From: Candidatus Gastranaerophilales bacterium
GTDB lineage: Bacteria; Cyanobacteriota; Vampirovibrionia; Gastranaerophilales; JAILCC01
Length of the DNA stretch: 16,968 bases
Direction: 5' to 3'
NCBI GenBank assembly: GCA_024408745.1
Contig: JAKSUS010000003.1
Location: 1 to 16,968, forward strand
This document shows, in pieces, positions 1 to 7,400 of the stretch. Within the stretch, counting starts at the first letter, position 1. Every line of letters starts with the position of its first letter. The position numbers and the translations under genes are program-made. Below the pieces are notes generated by a model. The model had not been told where the DNA came from. It ran no database searches and saw only the letters and a list, made by a program, of their open reading frames with translations.

Positions 1-207
1 ACAAATGAATATATAAAAGAAAGTGCAGTTGTTATTGATGTCGGCATCAACCGTGATGAAAACGGCAAACTATCTGGCGATTTTGATTTTGAAGCTATAA
101 AAGATTTAACGTCATTTATTACACCTGTTCCAAAAGGAGTCGGTCCAATGACAATCGCAATGCTGATGAATAATGCGGTAGAATTGTATAAAATAAAAAA
201 TTTGTAA
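1..207 (+). CDS. folD: FolD C-terminal end (bifunctional methylene-THF dehydrogenase/cyclohydrolase), 5'-truncated by window
   Basis: Only the last 68 residues are present; the frame is open from base 1 to TAA at 205-207. The segment VVIDVGINRDENGKLSGD, followed by TPVPKGVGPMTIAMLMNNAV, matches the C-terminal NAD(P)-binding half of FolD. There the VDVGIN and P-G-VGPMT-A-L motifs are highly conserved. FolD interconverts 5,10-methylene-THF and 10-formyl-THF in the cytosol, supplying one-carbon units for purines and formyl-Met. The 119-base gap to the next gene holds no clear terminator. Whether folD is cotranscribed with the downstream peptidase-dxs-uppS cluster is therefore open. The catalytic Lys lies upstream of the window and cannot be checked. 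Confidence 0.93.
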   Translation, partial: TNEYIKESAVVIDVGINRDENGKLSGDFDFEAIKDLTSFITPVPKGVGPMTIAMLMNNAVELYKIKNL

Positions 208-300
208 AATTGTATGTAAAGGTATAATTTTGAATTATTTAATAAATTCACATTATCTCTACCTGAAATGAAAATAGCAAATTCTAATATTTACCTGTAT

Positions 301-306
301 TATAAT
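301..306 (+). promoter_or_regulatory. Possible -10 box ahead of the M49-like peptidase gene
   Basis: A perfect TATAAT, overlapping TATTAT at 298-303, lies about 20 bases upstream of the ATG at 327. I see no good -35 at 16-18 bases (nearest is TAGCAA at 275-280). The rest of 208-326 is featureless AT-rich sequence. This could be a weak or activator-dependent promoter, or chance in AT-rich DNA. Confidence 0.3.
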
Positions 307-326
307 TAATAAGCAAAAGGACAAAT

Positions 327-2204
327 ATGGAATATAGTGTTAAAATAAATAATGTAAATTTTAAATCCGTTTATCATGCCCAGGAAATAAGACAAGCACA
401 AGTGCAGATAATAAGAGAATTTATGCAAAATAATGAGATAAGAAGAACTATGTGGAGCAATTATATGGAAAATCAAATTAACAATCAATTACAATGTAAT
501 TTAACGGTTGAAAAAGCAGACAAAATATTAAAAGAAGAAACAAGAGAAATTAAATTTAACCCTGTTGAACAGTATAACAACTTAGCCGAAGGCGACAAAA
601 AAGCACTCTCTCACCTTGTTAAAGCAGGCAAAATTTTAAATGACGTATTTATCAAACAAGAGCATGAAAGAGGCTTTGAATTCAGAGAAACTCTAAAACG
701 AAAAGCAGACAGCGGTGATATTCAGGCGCAAAAAACACTTGAACTTTATAATATTTTTAACGGTATTCAGGATGAAAGAAAAGAACAAACACTACTCTTC
801 AAAAATATAAAACTTAATGACGGAAGAAATTTATTCCCTACTGATGTTAAGGCTGATGAAGTTATCAAATTTTTAAAGGCCAATCCAAATAAAATAGAAG
901 AAATTTTATCAAATAATACCGTTATAAGAAGAACAAAAGATGGTGGTTTTGAGGGTATTCCTTATCAAATTTTCTTTAAAAAAGAATACGAAGAAGCATC
1001 AAAAGAATTACTGGAAGCAGCTAAAACTTCTACAAATGAACAGTTTAATGAATATTTAAGATTACAGGCAAATGCACTTATTTCAACTGATCCAGAAGAC
1101 AGTTACAAAGCTGATGTTGCTTGGATAAAATTAGCGGATACTCCGTTAGAATTTACTATTGCAAGAGAATGTTATGAGGATAAATTTACGGGACAAGTTT
1201 TGGAAGATAAAGAGTTGTCCGAATTAATCGCAAAACAAAATTTAAGTGCAAATTCAAAAGATATGATTGGAGCAAGAGTCGGTATCGTTGAAAGAAAATC
1301 AACCTTGGATTTAGCGGATTATAAAAACCACATGAAAGCATTTTCTAAAGAAATGCCTCTTGCTGAAACTTATGAACAATCAGTTGATAAAGTTGACCCT
1401 GCAAAAGGTAGCAAGCAAACTTTAGTAGATGTAGATTTAGTTTATTTAGGCGGTGATAGCGGAACATCAAGACCGGGTGTAACACTTGCACAAAATCTTC
1501 CTAACTCTGATAAACTTGCCGCTAAACGCGGAGCAGGCAACAGAAACGTATTCCATAGAGATTTAAGAAAAAGTTTTGACCCTGAATTAAGAAAAAAATT
1601 CTTAGAAAGCTTGATTGACGAGAGTCAAAGAGAATTATACTCTGATGATGCAGACCATTTATTTACCATCGGGCATGAATTAACTCACTCTCTTGGACCT
1701 ATGAAAACTGCTAAAGGCTTAGATAAAAAGTCCGCATTAGGTGATTGGGGAGATGCTGTAGAAGAAGCAAAAGCCGATTTAGGTTCTGTTTTGATGTGTG
1801 ATTACTTCACAAAAGTCGGCAAATATTCTCAAAAACAAATGGACGAAATCTTATTAACTTTTGCAGCAGGATTATTATTGAATGAGCAACCGTCTAAAGC
1901 ACAAGCACACAGAGTAAGAACATTAGCACAATTTAATTATTTAAAAGCTCAAGGTGCAATTGAATTTGAAGTAAACGGCAGATTAAAAATCAATAAAGAA
2001 AAATTTGTTCCTGCCGCCAAATCAATGCTGACAGAAATTATTCAACTTCAACTTGACGGTGACGCTAATAAAGCAAATGAATTTTTCAATAAGTGGTTCA
2101 TTTGGTGCCCTGAAGAAGAATACGCATCAAAAATTTTAAAATCATTAAAGCCTAAAATTTATAAAAAATTAAATTATGTTTTAGCCGATGAAATTACAAA
2201 ATAA
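327..2204 (+). CDS. M49-like (dipeptidyl peptidase III / plant Nudix-hydrolase-3 C-terminal type) zinc metallopeptidase
   Basis: A 625-residue protein without signal peptide or membrane segment, so probably cytosolic. The zinc site is visible as HELTH at residues 450-454 within IGHELTHSLGP, followed by EEAKAD at 479-484. In the M49 fold the two His and a Glu of the second motif bind zinc, and the Glu of HExxH is catalytic. Further family-like segments are TIARECYEDKFTG (about 277-289) and the NLPN segment (390-393) in the stretch VDLVYLGGD...NVFHRDL. Together these resemble the peptidase-like part of plant Nudix hydrolase 3 and bacterial relatives more than classical DPP III. Classical DPP III has HELLGH and a longer gap to the second motif. 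The N-terminal 250 residues are helical and unassigned. An AAAGG at 316-320 sits six bases before the ATG. The gene lies 26 bases upstream of dxs and is probably cotranscribed. Substrate is unknown. Confidence 0.78.
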   Translation: MEYSVKINNVNFKSVYHAQEIRQAQVQIIREFMQNNEIRRTMWSNYMENQINNQLQCNLTVEKADKILKEETREIKFNPVEQYNNLAEGDKKALSHLVKAGKILNDVFIKQEHERGFEFRETLKRKADSGDIQAQKTLELYNIFNGIQDERKEQTLLFKNIKLNDGRNLFPTDVKADEVIKFLKANPNKIEEILSNNTVIRRTKDGGFEGIPYQIFFKKEYEEASKELLEAAKTSTNEQFNEYLRLQANALISTDPEDSYKADVAWIKLADTPLEFTIARECYEDKFTGQVLEDKELSELIAKQNLSANSKDMIGARVGIVERKSTLDLADYKNHMKAFSKEMPLAETYEQSVDKVDPAKGSKQTLVDVDLVYLGGDSGTSRPGVTLAQNLPNSDKLAAKRGAGNRNVFHRDLRKSFDPELRKKFLESLIDESQRELYSDDADHLFTIGHELTHSLGPMKTAKGLDKKSALGDWGDAVEEAKADLGSVLMCDYFTKVGKYSQKQMDEILLTFAAGLLLNEQPSKAQAHRVRTLAQFNYLKAQGAIEFEVNGRLKINKEKFVPAAKSMLTEIIQLQLDGDANKANEFFNKWFIWCPEEEYASKILKSLKPKIYKKLNYVLADEITK

Positions 2205-2230
2205 TAATATTTAGAAGAGGAGCAACAGAC

Positions 2231-3985
2231 ATGATTTTAGATAAAGTAAACTTTCCAAAAGATTTAAGAAGTTTAAATATTGAAGAAATGAAAACTCTTG
2301 CAGATGAAATGCGTGAGTTGATTATAAACAAAGTAAACACAATCGGCGGACACATGGCACCGAATTTAGGCATTGTTGAAGCAACAATTGCAATGCATTA
2401 TGTTTTTGATGCACCAAAAGACAAAATTGTTTTTGATGTTTCCCACCAATGTTATCCGCATAAAATTTTAACCGGCAGAAAAGAATATTTTTTTAATCCT
2501 GATAAATATCTTGACATTACAGGTTATACTGCACCTGAAGAAAGTGAATACGATTATTTTAAGGTCGGTCATACTTCCACTGCTGCAAGTTTAGCCTGTG
2601 GTTTAGCGAAAGCAAGAGATTTAAAAGGCGAAAACGAAAATGTTATTGCAATAGTCGGTGACGGTTCCTTGAGTGGTGGTGAAGCATTAGAAGGATTTGA
2701 TAATGCTGCGACATTAAACTCAAATATCATTTTGGTTTTAAATGATAATGATATGTCTATTGCCGAAAACTTTGGCGGAATTTATCAGAACTTAAAACTT
2801 CTTAGAGATACAAAAGGTCAGGCAGAATGTAACTTATTCAAAGCAATGGGGCTTGATTATATGTATGTTGATGACGGAAACGACCTTGAGCAAATGATTA
2901 AAGCATTTGAAAAAGTTAAAAACATTGACCACCCGATTGTTTTGCATATTAGAACTTTAAAAGGTAAAGGTTTAAAACTTGCAGAAGAAAACAAAGAAGC
3001 ATTCCATTGGATGATGCCTAAAACTATTGATAATTGGGGTAAAAATATTCCTTGTAATGAAGATTACAATTCAATTACAAAAGATTTCATTTTAAACAAA
3101 GCAAAAGATGATAAAACTGTTGTTGCGATTAATGCTGCAACTCCGGGGGCTTTGGGTTGGACAAAAGAATTCAGAGAAAAATTAGATAAACAATATGTTG
3201 ATGTAGGTATTTGTGAAGAGCATGCAATTGCTTTTTCATCAGCTCTTGCAAAATCAGGCGCAAAGCCGTTTTTCTGCGTTTTGAGTTCATTTGTCCAAAG
3301 AACGTATGATCAAATAATGCAGGATTTATGTTTAAATAATTCCCCGATAAAAATGCTTGTTTTTTGGGGCGGTTTATCTTCTGCTGACGTAACGCATTTA
3401 GGTTGCTTTGATATTCCTTTGATTTCTAATATTCCTAATATGGTTTATCTTGCACCAACTAATAAAGAAGAATACCTTGCAATGCTTGAATATTCTTATA
3501 ACGAAACTAAGCATCCCGTTGCAATAAGAGTGCCGAATATTCCTTTAAAATCAACAGGCATAAATGATACAACCGATTATTCAATTTTAAATAAATTCAA
3601 AGTCGTTGAACAGGGTGAAAATATTGCCCTTATAGGTTTAGGAAACTTTTTTGATTTAGCAAAATCTATAAAAGAAGAATTAAAATCAAAATTCAATATT
3701 AATACAACTTTGCTTAATCCTAAATTCATTACGGGCATTGATGAAACTTTATTGAATGATTTAAAACAAAACCATAAACTCGTTATAACCTTTGAAGACG
3801 GTCAACTTGACGGAGGTTTTGGTGAAAAAATTTCAAGATTTTATGGAAGTTCAAATATTAAAACATTGAATTTTGGTGGTAAAAAAGAATTTACCGATAG
3901 AGTTGATATTAATAAAATTTATAAAATAAATCATTTAACAAAAGATTTAATTATTGAAGATATTAAGAACACTTTAAATATATAA
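2231..3985 (+). CDS. dxs: 1-deoxy-D-xylulose-5-phosphate synthase, short divergent form
   Basis: This 584-residue ThDP enzyme (usual Dxs about 620-640) would condense pyruvate and glyceraldehyde-3-phosphate to DXP, the first step of the MEP isoprenoid pathway. Visible features are GGHMAPNLG (H41), GHTSTA (H114), the ThDP/Mg motif from GDG at 143-145 to NDN at 171-173, catalytic E329 in ICEEHA, QRTYDQ (R357), and D386/H389 in the SADVTH segment. A C-terminal transketolase domain follows. The length deficit falls mainly after the ThDP motif, where canonical Dxs has an extra loop region. Two arginines associated with acceptor phosphate in E. coli Dxs look replaced: R99 by P102 and R420 by W379. 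R478 is kept as R433. A strong AGAGGAG (2216-2222) precedes the ATG. The downstream uppS supports an isoprenoid role, but a related ThDP activity cannot be excluded. Confidence 0.85.
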   Translation: MILDKVNFPKDLRSLNIEEMKTLADEMRELIINKVNTIGGHMAPNLGIVEATIAMHYVFDAPKDKIVFDVSHQCYPHKILTGRKEYFFNPDKYLDITGYTAPEESEYDYFKVGHTSTAASLACGLAKARDLKGENENVIAIVGDGSLSGGEALEGFDNAATLNSNIILVLNDNDMSIAENFGGIYQNLKLLRDTKGQAECNLFKAMGLDYMYVDDGNDLEQMIKAFEKVKNIDHPIVLHIRTLKGKGLKLAEENKEAFHWMMPKTIDNWGKNIPCNEDYNSITKDFILNKAKDDKTVVAINAATPGALGWTKEFREKLDKQYVDVGICEEHAIAFSSALAKSGAKPFFCVLSSFVQRTYDQIMQDLCLNNSPIKMLVFWGGLSSADVTHLGCFDIPLISNIPNMVYLAPTNKEEYLAMLEYSYNETKHPVAIRVPNIPLKSTGINDTTDYSILNKFKVVEQGENIALIGLGNFFDLAKSIKEELKSKFNINTTLLNPKFITGIDETLLNDLKQNHKLVITFEDGQLDGGFGEKISRFYGSSNIKTLNFGGKKEFTDRVDINKIYKINHLTKDLIIEDIKNTLNI

Positions 3986-3988
3986 ATG

Positions 3989-4017
3989 TTGTTACCAGCA
4001 AACTATTTTTGTAGTAA
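3989..4017 (+). promoter_or_regulatory. Candidate promoter for uppS-rdgB
   Basis: TTGTTA (3989-3994), a 17-base spacer, then TAGTAA (4012-4017, running into TAATAT) lie in the 66-base dxs-uppS gap. The -10 is only moderately good. It may add an internal start to a longer operon rather than mark its beginning, since no terminator is seen after dxs. Confidence 0.35.
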
Positions 4018-4051
4018 TATGTCTATTGTTCACTAAGGGAAAGTAAAAGGC

Positions 4052-4801
4052 ATGGAAACAATAACTAAATCTTTAGAAGATGAAATGATTGAAGTCGTTA
4101 AAAACACTTCGCTTTCACATATTGCAATTATTATGGACGGCAACAGACGTTGGGCAAAACAGAAATTTTTACCCTCTGCCGCAGGACACTCAGCAGGCGT
4201 AACATCACTCAAAAGAACCGTTACATTTGCTCAGGACATAGGTATAAAAGTCCTTACCGTTTATGCCTTTTCTACCGAAAATTGGCAAAGAAAGCAGGAA
4301 GAAGTCGATTTTCTTATGAAACTTTTAGCTTCAACCATTGAACATGAACTTTCCGAACTTTATGAAAAAAATGTAAAAATGAAATTTATTGGTGATTTAA
4401 CAAGATTTTCACCTGAATTGAGAAAAGTTTTAGATAATGCTGAACAGGAAACATCAAACAATACAGGTCTTTTACTTCAAATTGCAATAAACTACGGTGC
4501 AAGAGATGAACTAAAAAATGCGGTTAAACAAATTGCAAAAGAAGTTAAAGAAGGAAGTTTAGCACCTGAAAATATTACGGAAGACACAATTACCGAAAGA
4601 TTATATACTAAAAATGTTCAGGATCCTGACCTTTTAATCAGAACGGGCGGTGAAATGAGAATAAGCAATTATTTATTATGGCAAATTGCTTACAGCGAAT
4701 TATATGTAACGGATACTTTCTGGCCTGATTTTGATAAAAATGATTTAGCCTTGGCAATTAATTCTTTTGCACAAAGAGACAGAAGATTCGGTAAAAAATA
4801 A
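4052..4801 (+). CDS. uppS: Isoprenyl transferase (undecaprenyl diphosphate synthase, cis-prenyltransferase)
   Basis: A 249-residue protein of normal family length. It extends farnesyl-PP with isopentenyl-PP to C55 undecaprenyl-PP, the lipid carrier for peptidoglycan and surface glycans, at the inner face of the membrane. The signature HIAIIMDGNRRWA begins near residue 23, with the catalytic Mg/diphosphate Asp at D29. AFSTENWQR follows, and the C-terminal DPDLLIRTGGEMRISNYLLW segment carries the IPP-binding Arg and Ser residues. All key blocks are intact. AAGGGA at 4035-4040 is the likely ribosome site, 11 bases before the ATG. It follows dxs, the pathway's entry enzyme, and its stop codon shares one base with the rdgB start. 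Confidence in function is high; the exact product chain length is inferred. Confidence 0.95.
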   Translation: METITKSLEDEMIEVVKNTSLSHIAIIMDGNRRWAKQKFLPSAAGHSAGVTSLKRTVTFAQDIGIKVLTVYAFSTENWQRKQEEVDFLMKLLASTIEHELSELYEKNVKMKFIGDLTRFSPELRKVLDNAEQETSNNTGLLLQIAINYGARDELKNAVKQIAKEVKEGSLAPENITEDTITERLYTKNVQDPDLLIRTGGEMRISNYLLWQIAYSELYVTDTFWPDFDKNDLALAINSFAQRDRRFGKK

Positions 4802-5388
4802 TGAAAGAATTAATTTTTGCAACTTCAAATAACAATAAAATCATTGAAGTACAAGGAAAATTTGATTATGAAAAATGTAATATAAAGATTTTGCCCGTTT
4901 CTCAACCTTTTAATCCTGATGAAAACGGTAAAACTTTTCTTGAAAATTCTTATATAAAAGCATTTACTGCGGCAAAAAAAATGAATAAAGTTGCTTTTGG
5001 TGATGATACGGGATTATGTGTTAAAGCTCTAAACGGTCGCCCCGGAATTTACAGCGCAAGATATGCTTTAGATGGTGAAAGTAAAATCGAAAAACTTTTA
5101 AACGAGATGAAAGAATTTAAGACATTAGAAGAAAGAGAAGCATATTTTACCTGTGCAATTACTTTAGTTAAACCTGATGGCGAAACATTGTTTCAGTATC
5201 AATCAAAGTTTGAAGGATATATTGATTTTGAACCAAAAGGCGAACATGGTTTTGGATACGACCCGATATTTAAAATTAAAGGCTCAGATAAAAATTTAGC
5301 GGAATTATCTTTAACCGAAAAAAACGAAATAAGCCACCGAGCCTTGGCATTAACTGAATTTATTAGATGGCTGAATAATAATTTTTAG
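4801..5388 (+). CDS. rdgB: XTP/dITP diphosphatase (HAM1/RdgB family, non-canonical purine NTP pyrophosphatase)
   Basis: A 195-residue cytosolic house-cleaning enzyme that hydrolyses dITP, ITP and XTP to monophosphates and pyrophosphate, keeping deaminated purines out of DNA and RNA. Diagnostic blocks in order are FATSNNNKIIEV at the N-terminus (substrate phosphate binding), GDDTGLCVKALNGRPGIYSARYA in the middle (catalytic acidic pair and the SARYA loop), EHGFGYDPIF, and SHRALAL near the end. Length and motifs are normal. The ATG overlaps the uppS stop by one base (TAATG), and no strong Shine-Dalgarno sequence is visible, so translation is probably coupled to uppS. It ends two bases before the stop of the convergent TPR-glycosyltransferase gene, leaving no room for a separate terminator. 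Confidence 0.95.
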   Translation: MKELIFATSNNNKIIEVQGKFDYEKCNIKILPVSQPFNPDENGKTFLENSYIKAFTAAKKMNKVAFGDDTGLCVKALNGRPGIYSARYALDGESKIEKLLNEMKEFKTLEEREAYFTCAITLVKPDGETLFQYQSKFEGYIDFEPKGEHGFGYDPIFKIKGSDKNLAELSLTEKNEISHRALALTEFIRWLNNNF

Positions 5389-5390
5389 TT

Positions 5391-6767
5391 TTATTCTTTT
5401 ATTTTGTTATAAATTTTTTCAACTACATCTTCCCAATCACAAGCTTTTTCTTGCTTGATAATTTCAACCGAGTTATACCAAGGAGTTGAAGAAGTATCAC
5501 TAAACCACCGCCATTCGGAATATTTTGGAAGCATTAATAATGTTTTTAACCCAATAGCCCCTGCTAAATGAACAGGAACACTGTCTATTGTTATCATTAA
5601 ATCTAAATTTTTCATAGCAGCCAAAGTGTCTGAAAAATCATTAAAAGTCTTACCTAAATTAACAATTTGAGGGAAATTATCTAATTCATTAAAAATATCT
5701 TCAACTTGAAAAGAATAAAACTTACAATTCTTTAAATCAAATAATTTTTCTAATTTTTTTAATTCTACGGCCCTGTATTTTGCATTTCTTTTTTCCAATT
5801 CACCGCCAACATAGAAAATACCAACTTTTTTTAAATCCGTATTAAAATATTCTTTTTTATATTTTTCCGCTTTTTCTACATCTGGTTTTAAATAACCTTC
5901 ATTAAAGGGAATATTATCAAAATCAAGTTTTAATCTGTACGGTAAGTCCATTAAAAATGTTGAATAATCATACTCAACATTAATTATTGTCGGAACAAAT
6001 TCAATATCAGGGAAATTCTTTTCAAACAAAGGAATTAAGGCCTGTCTTGCGCAAACTTTTATATTTTTAAAATAATTTTTTAGTAAGGAAAAATAACGTG
6101 AAAACATTATTGCATCACCAAAACCGTACTCACAAAATACCAATAAGGTTTTATCAGGATGTTTTTCACCTGTCCAAATATTTTGTAATTTTTCCTTTCC
6201 GATAATTGGTCTTTCAAGAAAATAAGGATAACCTTTTTTGAAATTTCTACCCTTTAAATATGTCATTCCCAAAGCATAACAGGCATACTGATTTAAAGGT
6301 TGCAGAGCGATTGCTTTTTCTAAATATTTTTCGGAATTAGCTAAGTCGTTTAATTTTCTATACAAAACCCCTAAATTATAATCTGCAGGATAATTATTTT
6401 TTATCGAGATTGATTTCAAATAACAACTTATTGATTTTTCAACATTTTCGATTTCTTCATAAATTAATCCTAAATTGTTATAAGCAATGCTATCATTCGG
6501 GTCTAATTCCAACGCTTTTGAATAACAAATAATTGCATGCTCATAAGTTTTTAAATCTTCAAGCATTACAGCGATTTGTCTTATAATCGGCAAATGCTTT
6601 GGTTGGGGATGTCCTAAAAAATTAAGTTTACCTACTTTTAAAAAAATTGCCGCCAAAACATCAACCGCTTCATTTGATGAAGAATTTTCTTCTAAAATTT
6701 TAAGGGCAACTTTTTCTGCTTCATCAAAATTATTATTGTTAAAATTATTTACCGCATCTTGTATCAT
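5391..6767 (-). CDS. TPR-repeat protein with GT-B (glycosyltransferase family 9/41-like) C-terminal domain
   Basis: 458 residues, no signal peptide. The N-terminal 180 residues hold tetratricopeptide repeats; clear units are roughly 74-107 (EHAIICYSKALELDPNDSIAY), 108-140 and 141-175. The C-terminal half, from about 205, resembles the heptosyltransferase/O-GlcNAc-transferase-like GT-B domain. It has CEYGFGDAIMFSRY (212-225, the G-x-GD loop), VGIFYVGG (315-322), KYRAVELKKL, and ITIDSVPVHLAGAIG (392-406, with D395 and H400), then a W-RW...PWY block. This architecture usually goes with sugar transfer to proteins or surface glycans, but donor and acceptor cannot be read. The ATG has no Shine-Dalgarno sequence, and a consensus -10 lies only eight bases upstream. 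It may sit alone as a one-gene unit. An alternative is a GT-fold protein that has lost activity. Confidence 0.82.
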   Translation of the reverse strand: MIQDAVNNFNNNNFDEAEKVALKILEENSSSNEAVDVLAAIFLKVGKLNFLGHPQPKHLPIIRQIAVMLEDLKTYEHAIICYSKALELDPNDSIAYNNLGLIYEEIENVEKSISCYLKSISIKNNYPADYNLGVLYRKLNDLANSEKYLEKAIALQPLNQYACYALGMTYLKGRNFKKGYPYFLERPIIGKEKLQNIWTGEKHPDKTLLVFCEYGFGDAIMFSRYFSLLKNYFKNIKVCARQALIPLFEKNFPDIEFVPTIINVEYDYSTFLMDLPYRLKLDFDNIPFNEGYLKPDVEKAEKYKKEYFNTDLKKVGIFYVGGELEKRNAKYRAVELKKLEKLFDLKNCKFYSFQVEDIFNELDNFPQIVNLGKTFNDFSDTLAAMKNLDLMITIDSVPVHLAGAIGLKTLLMLPKYSEWRWFSDTSSTPWYNSVEIIKQEKACDWEDVVEKIYNKIKE

Positions 6768-6775
6768 AATAAAAA

Positions 6776-6805
6776 ATTATAGCAATCAGCACTTTATCAT
6801 GGCAA
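6776..6805 (-). promoter_or_regulatory. Strong promoter abutting the TPR-glycosyltransferase start (leaderless candidate)
   Basis: On the minus strand TTGCCA (6805-6800), an 18-base spacer and a perfect TATAAT (6781-6776) precede the ATG at 6767-6765. Only eight bases separate the -10 from the ATG, so the predicted transcript would begin within 0-2 bases of the start codon. The absence of any purine-rich ribosome site fits this. Confidence 0.6.
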
Positions 6806-6865
6806 GTTTATTATATTTATAAACGCATTATATAACATTGTGTAAAATTAATATCATATAACTAC

Positions 6866-6894
6866 TTGTTTATTAACTATGCTTGTGTTATCAA
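6866..6894 (+). promoter_or_regulatory. Candidate rpsP promoter
   Basis: TTGTTT (6866-6871), a 17-base spacer and TATCAA (6889-6894) place a start near 6901, just ahead of the rpsP ribosome site (AAGGAG, 6914-6919). It lies in the 164-base divergent region 6768-6931, which otherwise contains the minus-strand promoter and AT-rich filler. Confidence 0.5.
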
Positions 6895-6931
6895 TAAATA
6901 ATAAACGATTAAAAAGGAGAAAATAAACATC

Positions 6932-7321
6932 ATGGTAAAAATACGTTTAAGAAGAATGGGTATGAAAAAGACTCCCCATTTCAGAGTTGTAGTTATTAAT
7001 TCACGAGAAAAAAGAAGCGGTCGTCCTATTCAAGAATTAGGATTTTATAACCCGAAAACTAAAGAAATGAAACTTGATAAAGCATCTGCTTTAGAATGGA
7101 TTAACAAAGGTGCTCAACCTTCTGAAACAGTTCAATATCTTATCAACAACTGCAATGAAGACGGCACTTTGAACTATCAAAAGAAAGAAGTTGAAAAAGT
7201 TTCTAAAAAAGCTCAAGCAAAATTAGAAGCTGCTAAAAAAGCGGAAGCTGAAGCAGCTGCTGCACCTGCTCAAGAAGCACCCGCTGAAGAAGCACCTGCC
7301 GAAGAAGTAGCAGCAGAATAA
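6932..7321 (+). CDS. rpsP: 30S ribosomal protein bS16 with long acidic Ala/Glu/Pro C-terminal extension
   Basis: The first 75-80 residues are a standard bS16. MVKIRLRRMGMKKTPHFRVVV is followed by RSGRPIQELGFYNPK, then DKASALEWINKGAQPSETVQYLI. S16 binds 16S rRNA during 30S assembly. The remaining 50 residues are an extension: a Lys/Glu/Ala helix, then low-complexity APAQEAPAEEAPAEEVAAE made of reiterated AP(A)EE units. That makes 129 residues where about 80-90 is typical. Such tails occur on some ribosomal proteins and are usually disordered; the role is unknown. AAGGAG (6914-6919) is 12 bases from the ATG, slightly far. Two tandem stops (TAATAA) end the gene, and a terminator follows at once. 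Neighbours often seen beside rpsP (rimM, trmD, rplS, ffh) are absent here. Confidence 0.96.
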   Translation: MVKIRLRRMGMKKTPHFRVVVINSREKRSGRPIQELGFYNPKTKEMKLDKASALEWINKGAQPSETVQYLINNCNEDGTLNYQKKEVEKVSKKAQAKLEAAKKAEAEAAAAPAQEAPAEEAPAEEVAAE

Positions 7322-7342
7322 TAATTGATAAATTTTGAATTT

Positions 7343-7376
7343 AAAAACCTTTCTTTATATCCTAAGAAAGGTTTTT
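7343..7376 (+). terminator. Intrinsic terminator after rpsP
   Basis: A perfect 13-base-pair inverted repeat: AAAAACCTTTCTT (7343-7355), an eight-base loop, then AAGAAAGGTTTTT (7364-7376), continuing into ATTT. The T-run is part of the 3' arm. The A-run on the 5' side would let it also act, more weakly, in the reverse direction. It ends only 24 bases before the next start codon. Confidence 0.85.
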
Positions 7377-7400
7377 ATTTGCACTAAAGAGGAACCAAAT

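Noticed and set aside
208..326. A terminator or small gene after folD
   Set aside because: No GC-containing hairpin with a T-run, and a 60-residue minus-strand frame here overlaps the peptidase start without start signals.
6768..6931. A riboswitch or small RNA in the divergent TPR/rpsP region
   Set aside because: The region is AT-rich with two promoter-like elements and no extended stem structure that I can see.
7335..7400. An upstream TTG that extends the lyase frame by 22 residues
   Set aside because: The extension is encoded by the terminator hairpin and has no ribosome site; ATG at 7401 has AGAGGAA at the right distance and gives the family N-terminus.
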